In this document: positions 28,461 to 37,685 of the stretch, one piece after another
Numbering within the stretch: position 1 is the first letter of the stretch
How the letters are laid out: each line of letters starts with the position of its first letter
Origin: JANQEU01 sp965242805
Lineage (GTDB): Bacteria; Bacteroidota; Bacteroidia; Cytophagales; Cyclobacteriaceae
NCBI GenBank assembly: GCA_965242805.1
Contig: CBDETD010000002.1
Location: 1,364,001 to 1,428,000, forward strand
Length of the DNA: 64,000 nucleotides
Direction of reading: 5' to 3'
Made by a program: the position numbers and the translations under genes
The notes under the pieces: model-generated
What the model was told of the DNA's origin: nothing
The model's input: the letters and a program-made list of their open reading frames with translations, nothing else
Database searches by the model: none

Positions 28461-29170
28461 CTTACTGATACCTCCTTCATTATAAGCCTTTTTCCTATTG
28501 GCAACAAGGTTTCCGGAAGGGGAAATTTCATTTTACTAACCAGGGAATAAGTATTTGGATTAGGTAGGTCTTGGTATGACCGACTTAGATCCACTTTGAT
28601 CCTTTCGAAGGACCTGCTTATATCTTTAAAATCCCTTGATACATAGGTTGTGTTGATACCCCAATAATTGTCTTCATTATTCTTAAATGACGAAACAGAG
28701 TATCTAAATATCACAACATCTCTTGACCCGTCGTGATTGAAGAAAATATAACCTTCTTTATCATAAAGAGGTTTTAATCCCACAATTTCAAACTCGATAT
28801 TAGTCCTTACGAAATCAAATAACTCCTTCCCCTCTCCTATAATTTGATCAATCTGTGGAAGTGCATAAGTGATAATGTCTTCCATCACCTTAACTGTTTC
28901 ATCGTCCTGAATAACTTTTTTGTAGGTCAGTTTGAGCTTTGCGAAGTCTGCTTTGCTAATTGAAGAAGGGAAGCCTTCATAAAGAAGTTTTTTATGTTCC
29001 TTTAGCTTCTGGAGGTTGTTATAGTGAAATATCAATTCAGACAAAAACGGATAGAGTCGAGTTGTGTTAAACTTTTCCCTTACATCCTTGAGGTACGCCA
29101 ATAAAACGTACTTTTTATACTCAAAATCAATTAATCCTTCCGTCAACCAATCATATTTCAAACTTTCCAT
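28457..29170 (-). CDS. Conserved hypothetical protein (cytoplasmic, 237 aa)
   Basis: I take ATG 29170 (MESLKYDWLTEGLID) as the start; the longer frame would need a TTG at 29194. No signal peptide or membrane segment is seen. The N-terminal half is mostly helical and rich in Lys/Leu/Tyr (FEYKKYVLLAYLKDVREKFN, FHYNNLQKLKEHKKLL). The C-terminal half looks like mixed alpha/beta (EGYIFFNHDG, VIFRYSV, INTTYVSR). I recognise it as resembling uncharacterised proteins found in Cytophagales and relatives, without an assigned function. It is convergent with secG and divergent from groES. Confidence 0.75.
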   Translation of the reverse strand: MESLKYDWLTEGLIDFEYKKYVLLAYLKDVREKFNTTRLYPFLSELIFHYNNLQKLKEHKKLLYEGFPSSISKADFAKLKLTYKKVIQDDETVKVMEDIITYALPQIDQIIGEGKELFDFVRTNIEFEIVGLKPLYDKEGYIFFNHDGSRDVVIFRYSVSSFKNNEDNYWGINTTYVSRDFKDISRSFERIKVDLSRSYQDLPNPNTYSLVSKMKFPLPETLLPIGKRLIMKEVSVS

Positions 29171-29255
29171 AAAGTGTAAACGAAGTATTACCAAATAAAT
29201 TAATTCATTAATGAAGAATAATCAAAACACCATGATTCATTAAAACCTGAAATTT

Positions 29256-29272
29256 TGTCAGGAATACTGACA
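29256..29272. promoter_or_regulatory. TGTCAG-N5-CTGACA inverted repeat upstream of groES
   Basis: A perfect 6-bp inverted repeat with a 5-nt spacer lies 83 bp before the groES ATG, between groES and a divergent gene. No CIRCE element (TTAGCACTC-N9-GAGTGCTAA) is present. It may be a binding site for a heat-shock or stress regulator, or a short hairpin. The same hexamers occur with a wider spacer upstream of miaB (22992-23023). Confidence 0.4.
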
Positions 29273-29355
29273 GGAATCCTTGAAATTTCATTCTGGCACA
29301 GGTTATGTAGTACCCGCATTGTAAAATTTTAAATAACCTAAAAATCAATAAGGAC

Positions 29356-29634
29356 ATGTCAAAAGTTAGCTTCAAACCACTAGCAGACAGAGTATTGGTA
29401 GAGCCTGCGGCTGCTGAAGAAAAGACCGCATCCGGAATTATCATCCCCGACACAGCGAAGGAAAAGCCTCAAAAAGGTGAAATTGTAGCTGTTGGCACTG
29501 GCAAGAAAGATGAACCTTTAAATGTGAAGGTCGGTGATCACGTACTTTATGGAAAATATTCAGGAACTGAGATTACCATTGAGGGTACAGAATACCTGAT
29601 CATGAAGGAATCAGACATCTACGGAATTATTTAA
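29356..29634 (+). CDS. groES: Co-chaperonin GroES
   Basis: The 92-aa protein matches the 10-kDa chaperonin: LADRVLVEPAAAEEKTASGIIIPD includes the mobile loop that contacts GroEL, followed by KPQKGEIVAVGTG and the C-terminal YGKYSGTEITIEGTEYLIMKE. Seven subunits cap the GroEL cage. It lies 36 bp before groEL in the usual groES-groEL order. The 185-bp intergenic region upstream contains an inverted repeat but no CIRCE. The start is the only plausible ATG. Confidence 0.98.
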   Translation: MSKVSFKPLADRVLVEPAAAEEKTASGIIIPDTAKEKPQKGEIVAVGTGKKDEPLNVKVGDHVLYGKYSGTEITIEGTEYLIMKESDIYGII

Positions 29635-29670
29635 TTAAAGACATTAACAAACTAAAATAAAACTACTATT

Positions 29671-31305
29671 ATGGCTAAGGATATCTTTTTCGATACAGAA
29701 GCTAGAGAAAAACTAAAAAAAGGAGTTGACACATTGGCTGACGCTGTGAAGGTGACACTTGGACCTAAGGGGCGTAATGTGATTTTGGATAAAAAATTCG
29801 GAGCGCCATCTGTGACAAAGGACGGAGTGTCCGTTGCAAAAGAAATTGAACTGGAAGAGGCAATCGAAAACATGGGAGCACAGCTTCTGAAAGAAGTTGC
29901 TTCAAAGACTGCTGATGACGCAGGAGACGGTACTACTACAGCTACTGTTCTTGCTCAGTCTATTTTCAGCCACGGTATTAAGAATGTTGCTGCAGGAGCA
30001 AATCCAATGGATTTGAGAAGAGGTGTTGACAAGGCAGTAACCGCGATCGTTGATGATCTTCAAAAGCAATCAAAGGCTATTTCAGCGAGCGATGAGATCA
30101 ATCAAGTAGCAACAGTTTCTGCTAACAACGATCCTGAGGTTGGTAAAATGATCTCAGCAGCTATGGATAAAGTTGGTAAAGACGGAGTGATCACAGTTGA
30201 GGAAGCAAAAGGTACTGCAACCGAGGTAAAAACTGTCGAAGGTATGCAGTTTGACAGAGGTTACCTATCTCCTTACTTCGTAACCAACACTGACAAAATG
30301 GAAGCTGAGTTGGAAAATCCGTACATTCTTATCTATGATAAGAAAATCTCCAACATGAAAGAATTACTTCCCATCCTTGAAGCAACAGCTCAAACTGGTA
30401 AGCCACTTTTGATCATTGCAGAGGACGTTGAAGGTGAAGCGCTTGCTACTTTGGTTGTGAACAAAATCAGAGGATCACTGAAGATCGCGGCTGTGAAAGC
30501 CCCGGGATTTGGAGACAGAAGAAAAGCAATGCTAGAGGATATTGCTATCCTGACCGGTGGAACTGTCATCTCTGAAGAAAGAGGTTACAAACTGGAGAAT
30601 GCTACTATCGATTACCTTGGTACTGCTGAGAAAATCAACATTGACAAGGACAATACAACAATTGTAGATGGTGCTGGAAGCAAAGATGATATCAATGCAA
30701 GAGTGAATCAGATCAAGCAACAGATCGAGAACACAACTTCTGATTACGACAAAGAAAAACTTCAGGAAAGACTTGCTAAGCTTTCTGGTGGGGTGGCAAT
30801 CATCTACATCGGTGCAGCTACCGAAGTTGAAATGAAGGAGAAGAAAGACTTGGTCGATGATGCTCTACATGCAACAAGAGCTGCCGTTCAGGAAGGTATT
30901 GTTGCTGGTGGTGGAGTTGCCCTTATCAGAGCTATCAAGGCCCTTGATAAGCTAAAACTTGATAATCCTGATCAAAAGACTGGAGTAGCCATTGTGAAAG
31001 CGGCTCTTGAATCACCTCTGAGAACTATTGTTGAAAATGCTGGAGGTGAAGGTTCTGTAGTTGTCAATGCTGTACTGGATGGTAAGGATGATTACGGATA
31101 TGACGCTGGCAAAAATGAATATGTCAACATGTTCGAAGTAGGTATCATCGATCCTACGAAGGTGACCCGACTTGCATTGGAGAATGCATCATCAATTGCT
31201 GGATTACTGTTAACTACTGAGGCAGTTGTAGCTGATCAGCCTGAGCCAGAACCCGCAATGCCTGCTGGTGGAATGCCAGGTGGAGGAATGGGCGGTATGA
31301 TGTAA
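29671..31305 (+). CDS. groEL: Chaperonin GroEL
   Basis: The 544-aa ATP-dependent chaperonin has the family's full length. The ATP-binding regions are visible (VTLGPKGRNVILDK, DGTTTATVLAQ with the catalytic-type Asp), as are the intermediate and apical segments and the C-terminal GGM-rich tail (MPGGGMGGMM), which points into the folding cavity. It folds newly made and stress-damaged proteins together with GroES. The pair ends in a strong hairpin terminator at 31345-31383. Confidence 0.98.
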   Translation: MAKDIFFDTEAREKLKKGVDTLADAVKVTLGPKGRNVILDKKFGAPSVTKDGVSVAKEIELEEAIENMGAQLLKEVASKTADDAGDGTTTATVLAQSIFSHGIKNVAAGANPMDLRRGVDKAVTAIVDDLQKQSKAISASDEINQVATVSANNDPEVGKMISAAMDKVGKDGVITVEEAKGTATEVKTVEGMQFDRGYLSPYFVTNTDKMEAELENPYILIYDKKISNMKELLPILEATAQTGKPLLIIAEDVEGEALATLVVNKIRGSLKIAAVKAPGFGDRRKAMLEDIAILTGGTVISEERGYKLENATIDYLGTAEKINIDKDNTTIVDGAGSKDDINARVNQIKQQIENTTSDYDKEKLQERLAKLSGGVAIIYIGAATEVEMKEKKDLVDDALHATRAAVQEGIVAGGGVALIRAIKALDKLKLDNPDQKTGVAIVKAALESPLRTIVENAGGEGSVVVNAVLDGKDDYGYDAGKNEYVNMFEVGIIDPTKVTRLALENASSIAGLLLTTEAVVADQPEPEPAMPAGGMPGGGMGGMM

Positions 31306-31344
31306 TCAGCCCCTGTCGGAAAATACATATTTAATAATAGATAG

Positions 31345-31383
31345 AAAAACCCTCTATCCCATGTTTTGGGAAGAGGGTTTTTT
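31345..31383 (+). terminator. Rho-independent terminator of groESL
   Basis: AAAAACCCTCT-A-TCCC pairs with GGGAAGAGGGTTTTT around the loop ATGTTTT, with one bulged A. The stem is followed by a run of T (31378-31383, then GTTT). It lies 40 bp after the groEL stop and about 30 bp before the next gene. Confidence 0.85.
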
Positions 31384-31412
31384 GTTTATCTAAATTTCTG
31401 ATAGAATTGAAT

Positions 31413-31982
31413 ATGAAACTGACTAGACAATCCATTTTTCAAATAGTTTTCGAGTTCCTGTCAATTGTATTCGCCGTACTCTTGGCATTGGGACTGAATT
31501 CTTATAAACAATCTAATGACACAAAGAAAAAAGCGGATGTTATCAAGGAGTCGATCATAAAAGAATGCCAAACGAACCTTGAAAAAATAACTTCTGTCAT
31601 TGAAGAAAATAAGGAATATGTGGCTTTTCTGGATTCTCTTAGCCAACTTCCAAGTGATCAGACCAGTGGGTTTAACTTCACATATACATTTGAGTTATTA
31701 ACAGCGAGTGCCTGGAACATCGCTCAAAATACCGACGCAATAAATATCCTTGATCAGCAATTTTTGCTAGATGCGGCGGATATCTATGAGGCTCAGGAAT
31801 TCTATATGGAATTTTCAAAGACTGTTTTCAACCAGGTTGGGATTTTCATTTCAGACGTTAGTAATCATGAAGATGGAGAAATAGGCAATGCATTGATCTA
31901 CTATGTGACCATTATGAACGAATCCGCCATCAAGGTTCAAAATAACCTTCAAGAGTTTTTGGATGAGAATTCCCAGTTATAA
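31413..31982 (+). CDS. Membrane-anchored hypothetical protein
   Basis: I choose ATG 31413 (MKLTRQSIF) over the TTG at 31407. The 189-aa product has one N-terminal helix (IVFEFLSIVFAVLLALGLN) followed by a helical, probably periplasmic part with many acidic and aromatic residues (ESIIKECQTNLEKITSVIEE, FLLDAADIYEAQEFYMEFSK). The layout - short basic N-terminus, one helix ending LNSY/K, then a coiled-coil-like segment - resembles the uncharacterised DUF6090-type proteins of Bacteroidota. That assignment is tentative. It is isolated from groEL by the terminator and is probably monocistronic. Confidence 0.7.
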   Translation: MKLTRQSIFQIVFEFLSIVFAVLLALGLNSYKQSNDTKKKADVIKESIIKECQTNLEKITSVIEENKEYVAFLDSLSQLPSDQTSGFNFTYTFELLTASAWNIAQNTDAINILDQQFLLDAADIYEAQEFYMEFSKTVFNQVGIFISDVSNHEDGEIGNALIYYVTIMNESAIKVQNNLQEFLDENSQL

Positions 31983-32086
31983 CTAATAATAAAGGTGCTG
32001 GACACCTACTACTGATCACCGTGTATAATATTTGCCCCCTCACCCGAATAAAAACTTAATTATCTTCGGGACTCAAATTTTTCAAC

Positions 32087-33577
32087 ATGCTCTACATCAT
32101 TATCACCGTTGGCTACATATTGATCTTGACAGGTATCATCGTTTATAAAAGTCGGACCGTTAAAAACGAGGATGACTTTGTTGTAGCCGGAAGAAGTGTT
32201 CCTGTATATCTGCTGGTTGGAACACTAGTCACCACATGGATCGGAAGTGGTAGTCTATTCGGTACGGCTGGTCTCACCTTCCGAACAGGCTTTTCGGAGC
32301 TTTGGTTTTCAATGGGAGCATGGATTGGGATACTAGTAGTTTATTTCATAGCAGCCCGGGTCCGAAGGATCTCTCAATACACATTAACTGATATACTGGA
32401 GAAAAGGTACGCCCCAATAGCCAGATTACTTGGTACCATTACAATCATCATTGCCTACATGATAATAGCCGGATATCAGTTTAAAGGGGGTGGCAGATTC
32501 CTCACAATATTGACTGAAGGAGGCATATCACCGGAAACCGGTACGCTGATCACTTTTGTTCTGATCGTGATTTTTACAAGTATTGCCGGGATGGTTTCCA
32601 TTGTCTCAATAGACATTTTCAACGGCATTATTATGATACTGGCAATTTGCCTGGCACTACCATTCGCTATTTCCTCCCAAGGAGGTTGGGGGAATATTGT
32701 ATCAACGATAAATGAAGTGAGTCCTGATCATTTATCGCTGACAGAAGGTCATAGTTTCACTTGGTACATCGGTATTCTTCTACCTACACTGCTATTACTA
32801 CTAAGTGAGAGTAGTATTTACCAAAAATTCTCATCTGCCAAGGATGCTACCGCAGCAAAACAAGCCGTTGCCGGAATGTTCATCGGTGTGGTTATTATAG
32901 AATTTTTAATGTGCGCAATAGCTGTGGTGGGTTTTGCTATTTACGCCAATGATCCCCGATTCTTCATGACAGATGGATCAATAAACGTGGAAATGGCCGA
33001 AGAAATCATACTAAGAATTGGATTTGAACAATTACCAGTATACATAGGCTCTCTTCTATTCGCAGGAGGCGTTGCTATCATTCTTTCAACTGGAAATACT
33101 TTTCTAATGGTCACTTCAACAAATGTTTCCCGAGATCTAATTGAAAAGTATTTTATCAAAGAAGCCAGCACAAAGAAACGACTCCTGATCCAACGTTTGG
33201 CAATAGTGGTTCTTGGATTTGTTGCCTACCTGATGGTCACACAATTCACAAGTATCCTGGAAATGGCTTTAATAAGTTACACCATGATCGGAGCATCTCT
33301 TGCTCCTTCCTTACTAGCAGCTTTCTTCTGGAAAAGGGTGACAAAAGAAGGTGGAATCGCATCAATCTCGGGTGGCATGGTTACTGTTTTGTTTATATCC
33401 ATCACTAATAAACTCATTGGGGAAGGTTCACTTGATCTTGGCATCTTGAGATTCCCTTTTGATACGGACTACATAGCTATACCTTCATTAATTGTTTCCC
33501 TGACCGCTTTAATCACAGTGAGCCTGGCAACAAAACCCAGTTCCAAAGAGGTAATTGTTCCATTCTTTGAAGATTGA
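32087..33577 (+). CDS. Sodium:solute symporter (SSS family)
   Basis: The 496-aa protein has about 13 hydrophobic segments. Family features include the N-terminal helix followed by DDFVVAGRSVPVYLLVGTLVTTWIGSGS, close to the SSS signature near the first sodium site, and a later GASLAPSLLAAFFWKR segment. Members import sugars, amino acids, carboxylates or urea with Na+. The substrate cannot be decided from sequence or neighbours. The short leader (31983-32086) has a CCCGAA...TTCGGG inverted repeat but no clear promoter. It is followed by an AT-rich gap and pckA. Confidence 0.9.
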   Translation: MLYIIITVGYILILTGIIVYKSRTVKNEDDFVVAGRSVPVYLLVGTLVTTWIGSGSLFGTAGLTFRTGFSELWFSMGAWIGILVVYFIAARVRRISQYTLTDILEKRYAPIARLLGTITIIIAYMIIAGYQFKGGGRFLTILTEGGISPETGTLITFVLIVIFTSIAGMVSIVSIDIFNGIIMILAICLALPFAISSQGGWGNIVSTINEVSPDHLSLTEGHSFTWYIGILLPTLLLLLSESSIYQKFSSAKDATAAKQAVAGMFIGVVIIEFLMCAIAVVGFAIYANDPRFFMTDGSINVEMAEEIILRIGFEQLPVYIGSLLFAGGVAIILSTGNTFLMVTSTNVSRDLIEKYFIKEASTKKRLLIQRLAIVVLGFVAYLMVTQFTSILEMALISYTMIGASLAPSLLAAFFWKRVTKEGGIASISGGMVTVLFISITNKLIGEGSLDLGILRFPFDTDYIAIPSLIVSLTALITVSLATKPSSKEVIVPFFED

Positions 33578-33752
33578 TCATTAATCTATTTCTTAAATAA
33601 AATCCATTGGGTTTTTATTTTATTTAGAAATCAGCGTAATTTCGCTGGCAGAGAAATATTAAAGTAGTGATTGGAGTTAGTTTATATAATTCCATACTTT
33701 CACTACTTTGTTTATGACCTCTTAGAACAGCAATTAACCTAAACAAACATAA

Positions 33753-35381
33753 ATGCAGGAATTCGGATTGAAATCAAGCAAAAGTGACCTTCATGATCTC
33801 GGAATCAAGGTAAGAGAAGCACATTGGAACCTCACCCAAGCTGAACTCATAGAAGAATCGATCAGAAGCGGAGAAGGCCATTTGGCTGATACCGGAGCTC
33901 TAACGGTCGATACTGGGAAGTTTACAGGCAGGGCACCCAAGGACCGATACATTGTAGATGATGAAACAACACATGATACTGTTTGGTGGGGGAACATCAA
34001 TCAGGCAGTGACTCCTGAGAATTTCGATCGGATCTTCAACAAGATGATTGGATACCTGGAGGAGAAGAAAGTATTCATAAGAGATATGTATGCCGGTGCT
34101 GACAAAACGCATCGACTCAGAGTAAGATTCGTCAATACCTATGCATGGCATAATCTTTTTTGCTTTAACATGTTCCTGCAACCTGAGCAATACAAACTTG
34201 AATCTTTTGTTCCGAATTTTACCGTCATTTGCTGCCCTGATTTTTCTGCTGATCCTAAGCATGATGGGATTTCCAACGAGAATTTTGCTATCATCAATTT
34301 CACAAAAAGAATGATATTGATTGGAGGTACCCATTATTCCGGAGAAATGAAGAAAGGTATTTTCTCCATCTTAAATTACATCCTACCTCAAGAAGAGGGG
34401 GTTTTAAGTATGCACTGTTCCGCTAATATGGGCATAGAGAAGCATGATACTGCTATTTTTTTTGGATTATCGGGAACAGGAAAAACAACACTATCAGCAG
34501 ATCCAAATCGACTCTTAATTGGAGATGACGAACATGGATGGACCGAAAAGAATGTGTTCAATTTTGAGGGAGGCTGTTACGCCAAAGTGATTGACCTATC
34601 TGAGGAAAAAGAGCCTGATATTTGGAAGGCTATTAAATATGGCGCCATCGTTGAGAATACCCGTTTCTTTGAGATCGGTAGAGCTATCAACTATGAAGAT
34701 AGTTCTGTAACGGAAAACACCAGGGTCTCGTATCCGATTGATCACATAAGAAATGCTGCCAATCCATCAATTGGGGGGATCCCAAGAAATATTTTTTTCC
34801 TAACCTGTGATGCTTTTGGTGTTATCCCTCCTATTCAAAAGCTATCCAAACCTCAGGCAATGTATCACTTCATATCAGGATATACATCGAAGGTCGCTGG
34901 AACCGAAGCCGGGATCATCGAACCGGAACCCGTATTTTCCGCTTGTTTCGGAGCTCCATTTTTACCACTCCATCCAACCAAGTACGCAGAGATGTTGGGT
35001 GAGAAAATGGAGCAACATGAAGTTACCATCTGGTTGGTCAATACCGGTTGGACCAAAGGGGCTTATGGTAAGGGTGAAAGGATCAATTTGAATTATACCC
35101 GTGCTATGATCTCAGCGGCTCTGGAAGGGGTTCTTGACAATGTGGGATATCGCACCCATTCCATTTTTGGAACAGAGATCCCACTAACTTGTCCGGGCGT
35201 CCCGTCCGAAGTTCTGAGTCCCAGGGAAACCTGGAAAGATGATGTTGGTTTCTATAAACAGGCCAATGATCTTGCAGAAAGATTCAATAAGAATTTCCAG
35301 AAATATAAAGAGTTTGCAAGCAAAGAGATCCTAGCTGGGGCACCAAAACCAAACAGGAAATACGTAGAGTCCGAAGCTTAG
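33753..35381 (+). CDS. pckA: Phosphoenolpyruvate carboxykinase (ATP)
   Basis: The 542-aa enzyme converts oxaloacetate + ATP to phosphoenolpyruvate + CO2, the entry step of gluconeogenesis. The kinase signature is clear: Walker A GLSGTGKTTLS (about residues 238-248) followed by the metal-binding LIGDDEHGW, with the PEPCK-specific segment HYSGEMKKGIFS and the C-terminal NTGWTKGAYGKGERI nucleotide loop. The length is typical of the ATP-dependent class. Methylglyoxal synthase follows 25 bp downstream, so the two may be co-transcribed. The 175-bp gap upstream is AT-rich; AAATAAAA...TTTTATTT around 33594-33625 could end the symporter transcript. Confidence 0.97.
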   Translation: MQEFGLKSSKSDLHDLGIKVREAHWNLTQAELIEESIRSGEGHLADTGALTVDTGKFTGRAPKDRYIVDDETTHDTVWWGNINQAVTPENFDRIFNKMIGYLEEKKVFIRDMYAGADKTHRLRVRFVNTYAWHNLFCFNMFLQPEQYKLESFVPNFTVICCPDFSADPKHDGISNENFAIINFTKRMILIGGTHYSGEMKKGIFSILNYILPQEEGVLSMHCSANMGIEKHDTAIFFGLSGTGKTTLSADPNRLLIGDDEHGWTEKNVFNFEGGCYAKVIDLSEEKEPDIWKAIKYGAIVENTRFFEIGRAINYEDSSVTENTRVSYPIDHIRNAANPSIGGIPRNIFFLTCDAFGVIPPIQKLSKPQAMYHFISGYTSKVAGTEAGIIEPEPVFSACFGAPFLPLHPTKYAEMLGEKMEQHEVTIWLVNTGWTKGAYGKGERINLNYTRAMISAALEGVLDNVGYRTHSIFGTEIPLTCPGVPSEVLSPRETWKDDVGFYKQANDLAERFNKNFQKYKEFASKEILAGAPKPNRKYVESEA

Positions 35382-35406
35382 AAAGAATCTTCATATCTTT
35401 CTGGAT

Positions 35407-35772
35407 ATGAAGATCGCCGTAATTGCTCATGATGGAAAAAAGGCTGACATGGTCGCCTTTCTGCTTGAATACAAGGAGTATTTGAAAAATATTGAATTGG
35501 TCTCAACCGGGACAACAGGAGGCCATGCCGAAAAGGCCGGATTAAAGGTACATCGGTTCTTATCAGGCCCTCTCGGTGGTGATGCACAAATAGCCGCCTT
35601 AGCGGCTGAAATGAAATTGGATGCAGTTTTTTTCTTCAGGGATCCCCTCGATAAACACCCTCATGAGCCAGATGTACAAATGTTAATGAGACTATGTGAT
35701 GTTCACAATATTCCGCTGGCCACTAATCCAGCAACTGCTAAGCTCGTTATGGATCAGTTATGTAATTCCTAG
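35407..35772 (+). CDS. mgsA: Methylglyoxal synthase
   Basis: The 121-aa enzyme makes methylglyoxal and phosphate from dihydroxyacetone phosphate, a bypass of lower glycolysis that releases phosphate. The signature SGPLGGDAQIAAL with the catalytic Asp is present. So are the IAHDGKKADM opening, which holds a second conserved Asp, the STGTTG phosphate-binding loop and the FFRDPLDKHPHEPDV segment. It lacks the C-terminal extension of the 152-aa E. coli enzyme, as many homologues do. It sits 25 bp after pckA, and its 3' end overlaps the convergent nupC by 4 bp. Confidence 0.95.
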   Translation: MKIAVIAHDGKKADMVAFLLEYKEYLKNIELVSTGTTGGHAEKAGLKVHRFLSGPLGGDAQIAALAAEMKLDAVFFFRDPLDKHPHEPDVQMLMRLCDVHNIPLATNPATAKLVMDQLCNS

Positions 35773-37082
35773 ATTAGAATGGCTCCAGCTATCGTTGCTG
35801 TCATCATCGTGGCTAGTGTTGCCGCCACAAGGGCTCTGAAGCCTAATTTGGAAAGGTCAGCTTGACGTTGAGGCGCCATACCTCCTATTCCCCCTATTTG
35901 AATTGCTATACTACTGAAATTCGCAAATCCACAAAGGGCATAGGTAGATATCACAATAGACTTTTCACTGAGAACACCCAGTGTTTTTAGCTCTGCAAGA
36001 CTCAGGTAGGCCACAAACTCATTGATCACGGTTTTTTGACCGAGAAGACTTCCTACAAGGACTGTTTCTTCCCAATCTACACCCATTGCAAATGCGAAGA
36101 GCCGAAATACTTGTCCTAGAATGTACTGTAATGAAAATCCGTCAAATGCTCCGTTAGTTGAACTGACCACGTACTCATTTAATCCCCCTATGGTTCCAAT
36201 TCCATCAACTAATATCCAGTTCAATGCGAAGATCACAGCAATGAACGCCAACAACATAGCGGCTATGTTCAGTGCCAGCTTGATCCCATCAGATGCACCT
36301 TTTGCCAAGGCGTCGATGAGGTTTACTCCAAGACTTTCCTTACTTACCATGAGGTTTGAATCTATCTTTTCAGGTTCTTTCTCTGGGAGAAAGATCTTGG
36401 CCATCACTATGGCTGCCGGAGCATTCATTATCGACGCACTCAACAAATAGGTAGCAAATTTCGCCTGCTGAACCGGATCTCCTCCACCCAGAAAGGACAC
36501 ATATGCACCCAGTACGCTTCCGGCGATTGTTGCCATGCCCCCTGTCATCAGACAATTGAGTTCGGAAGTTGTCATTTTGCCAATGAATGGTCTCACTAAA
36601 AGTGGTGCTTCCGTCTGTCCAAGAAAAATATTGCCGGCTGCAGATAAGCTTTCCGCACCTGAAAGCCTCATTGTCTTTGCCATGATCCAAGCAAATCCGT
36701 AAACTATTTTCTGCAATAGTCCCAGGTAATAAAGACCTGCTGTAACCGATGAAAAGAATATAACTGTTGGTAATGCCTGAAAAACAAAAAGAAAACCCAG
36801 GTTATGCTGGGCATCAGGCATAGCATCACTGTTTTTTGCCAGGTCCCCATAAAGAAACTCTGCTCCTCTTAGAGCAAAGTTTAAAAACTTAACAAAACCA
36901 CTTGAGATTACCTCGAAACCACTTTGTACTATCGGAACCTGTCCAATTGCCAGACCCAAGACCAGTTGAATGGTTATACCGGCACCGACGAGTTTCCAAT
37001 CAACAAATTTCTTATTTCCTGATAGCAGATATGCCATTCCGATAAGCACACCAAGACCCAGAATGGCACGAACGAAATCCAT
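35769..37082 (-). CDS. NupC/CNT-family concentrative nucleoside transporter
   Basis: A 437-aa polytopic membrane protein. CNT-family features include LGQTEAPLLVRPF, containing the conserved (G/Q)QTEAP motif of the substrate site, TGGMATIAGSVLGAY, and the C-terminal LCGFANFSSIAIQIGG. These carriers import nucleosides with Na+ or H+. It is the last gene of a four-gene reverse operon (etfB-etfA-bifunctional nuclease-nupC), 9 bp after the nuclease gene. The pairing of a nuclease-family protein with a nucleoside importer is suggestive of salvage, but this is inference. Confidence 0.93.
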   Translation of the reverse strand: MDFVRAILGLGVLIGMAYLLSGNKKFVDWKLVGAGITIQLVLGLAIGQVPIVQSGFEVISSGFVKFLNFALRGAEFLYGDLAKNSDAMPDAQHNLGFLFVFQALPTVIFFSSVTAGLYYLGLLQKIVYGFAWIMAKTMRLSGAESLSAAGNIFLGQTEAPLLVRPFIGKMTTSELNCLMTGGMATIAGSVLGAYVSFLGGGDPVQQAKFATYLLSASIMNAPAAIVMAKIFLPEKEPEKIDSNLMVSKESLGVNLIDALAKGASDGIKLALNIAAMLLAFIAVIFALNWILVDGIGTIGGLNEYVVSSTNGAFDGFSLQYILGQVFRLFAFAMGVDWEETVLVGSLLGQKTVINEFVAYLSLAELKTLGVLSEKSIVISTYALCGFANFSSIAIQIGGIGGMAPQRQADLSKLGFRALVAATLATMMTATIAGAILI

Positions 37083-37091
37083 TAACCAATT

Positions 37092-37685
37092 CTAGTTTCG
37101 ACGATTTATTTCGTCCCTGATCTTTGCGGCTTCCTCGTAGTTCTCATCTGACAGGGCCTTGTCCAGCATTTCATTGAGCTTGTCGGATGAAAGATCACCC
37201 AATTTCTTGGGTTTCTTAGGCTCTTTCTTTTCTGTCTCCGACTTTAGCTGGGTAATTTCCTCTTCGTGCTCGTCGGTTAAAACTATACCGGCTTCAGTGA
37301 GAATTGCCTCATTTGTGTATATCTCCGCGCCAAATCGAAGGCCAATTGCAATGGCATCAGAGGGTCTGGAATCAATCTCCGTCCTTTTTCCATCACTTAC
37401 ACAGACAATTTTTGCAAAAAAGACACCTTCCTTAAGGTCAGAGATTATGATTTCCTTAATATCGAACTTGAAATTGTAGGAGAATGATTTGAAGAGGTCA
37501 TGTGTCATGGGACGGTTTGGAGCGATTTTTTCAATTTCAATCGCAATGGCCTGGGCTTCAAACATTCCAATAATAATTGGAAGTCTGCGATTTCCATCAA
37601 CCTCACCCATTACCAATGCAAATGAACCAGATTGTGATTGACTTGATGACAAGCCAAGGATTTCTAATTTAATCTTATCCTCCAT
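37092..37685 (-). CDS. Bifunctional nuclease family protein (BFN/DUF151 with UVR motif)
   Basis: The 197-aa protein has an N-terminal BFN/DUF151 domain (residues ~1-130; RRLPIIIGMFEAQAIAIE, RPMTHDLFKSF, SRPSDAIAIGLRFGAEIY) and a C-terminal UvrB/UvrC motif (about 165-195; LDKALSDENYEEAAKIRDEI). Plant relatives have been reported to have DNase and RNase activity; the bacterial role is poorly known. A Lys/Glu-rich linker joins the two parts. The start overlaps the etfA stop by one base (TAATG), so translation is coupled. The same fused architecture is common in Bacteroidota. Confidence 0.9.
   Translation of the reverse strand: MEDKIKLEILGLSSSQSQSGSFALVMGEVDGNRRLPIIIGMFEAQAIAIEIEKIAPNRPMTHDLFKSFSYNFKFDIKEIIISDLKEGVFFAKIVCVSDGKRTEIDSRPSDAIAIGLRFGAEIYTNEAILTEAGIVLTDEHEEEITQLKSETEKKEPKKPKKLGDLSSDKLNEMLDKALSDENYEEAAKIRDEINRRN

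Noticed and set aside
31983..32086. AGGTG-CTGGA-CACCT and CCCGAA...TTCGGG hairpins as terminators before the symporter
   Set aside because: Stems are short (5-6 bp) and lack a T-tract; too weak to list as terminators.
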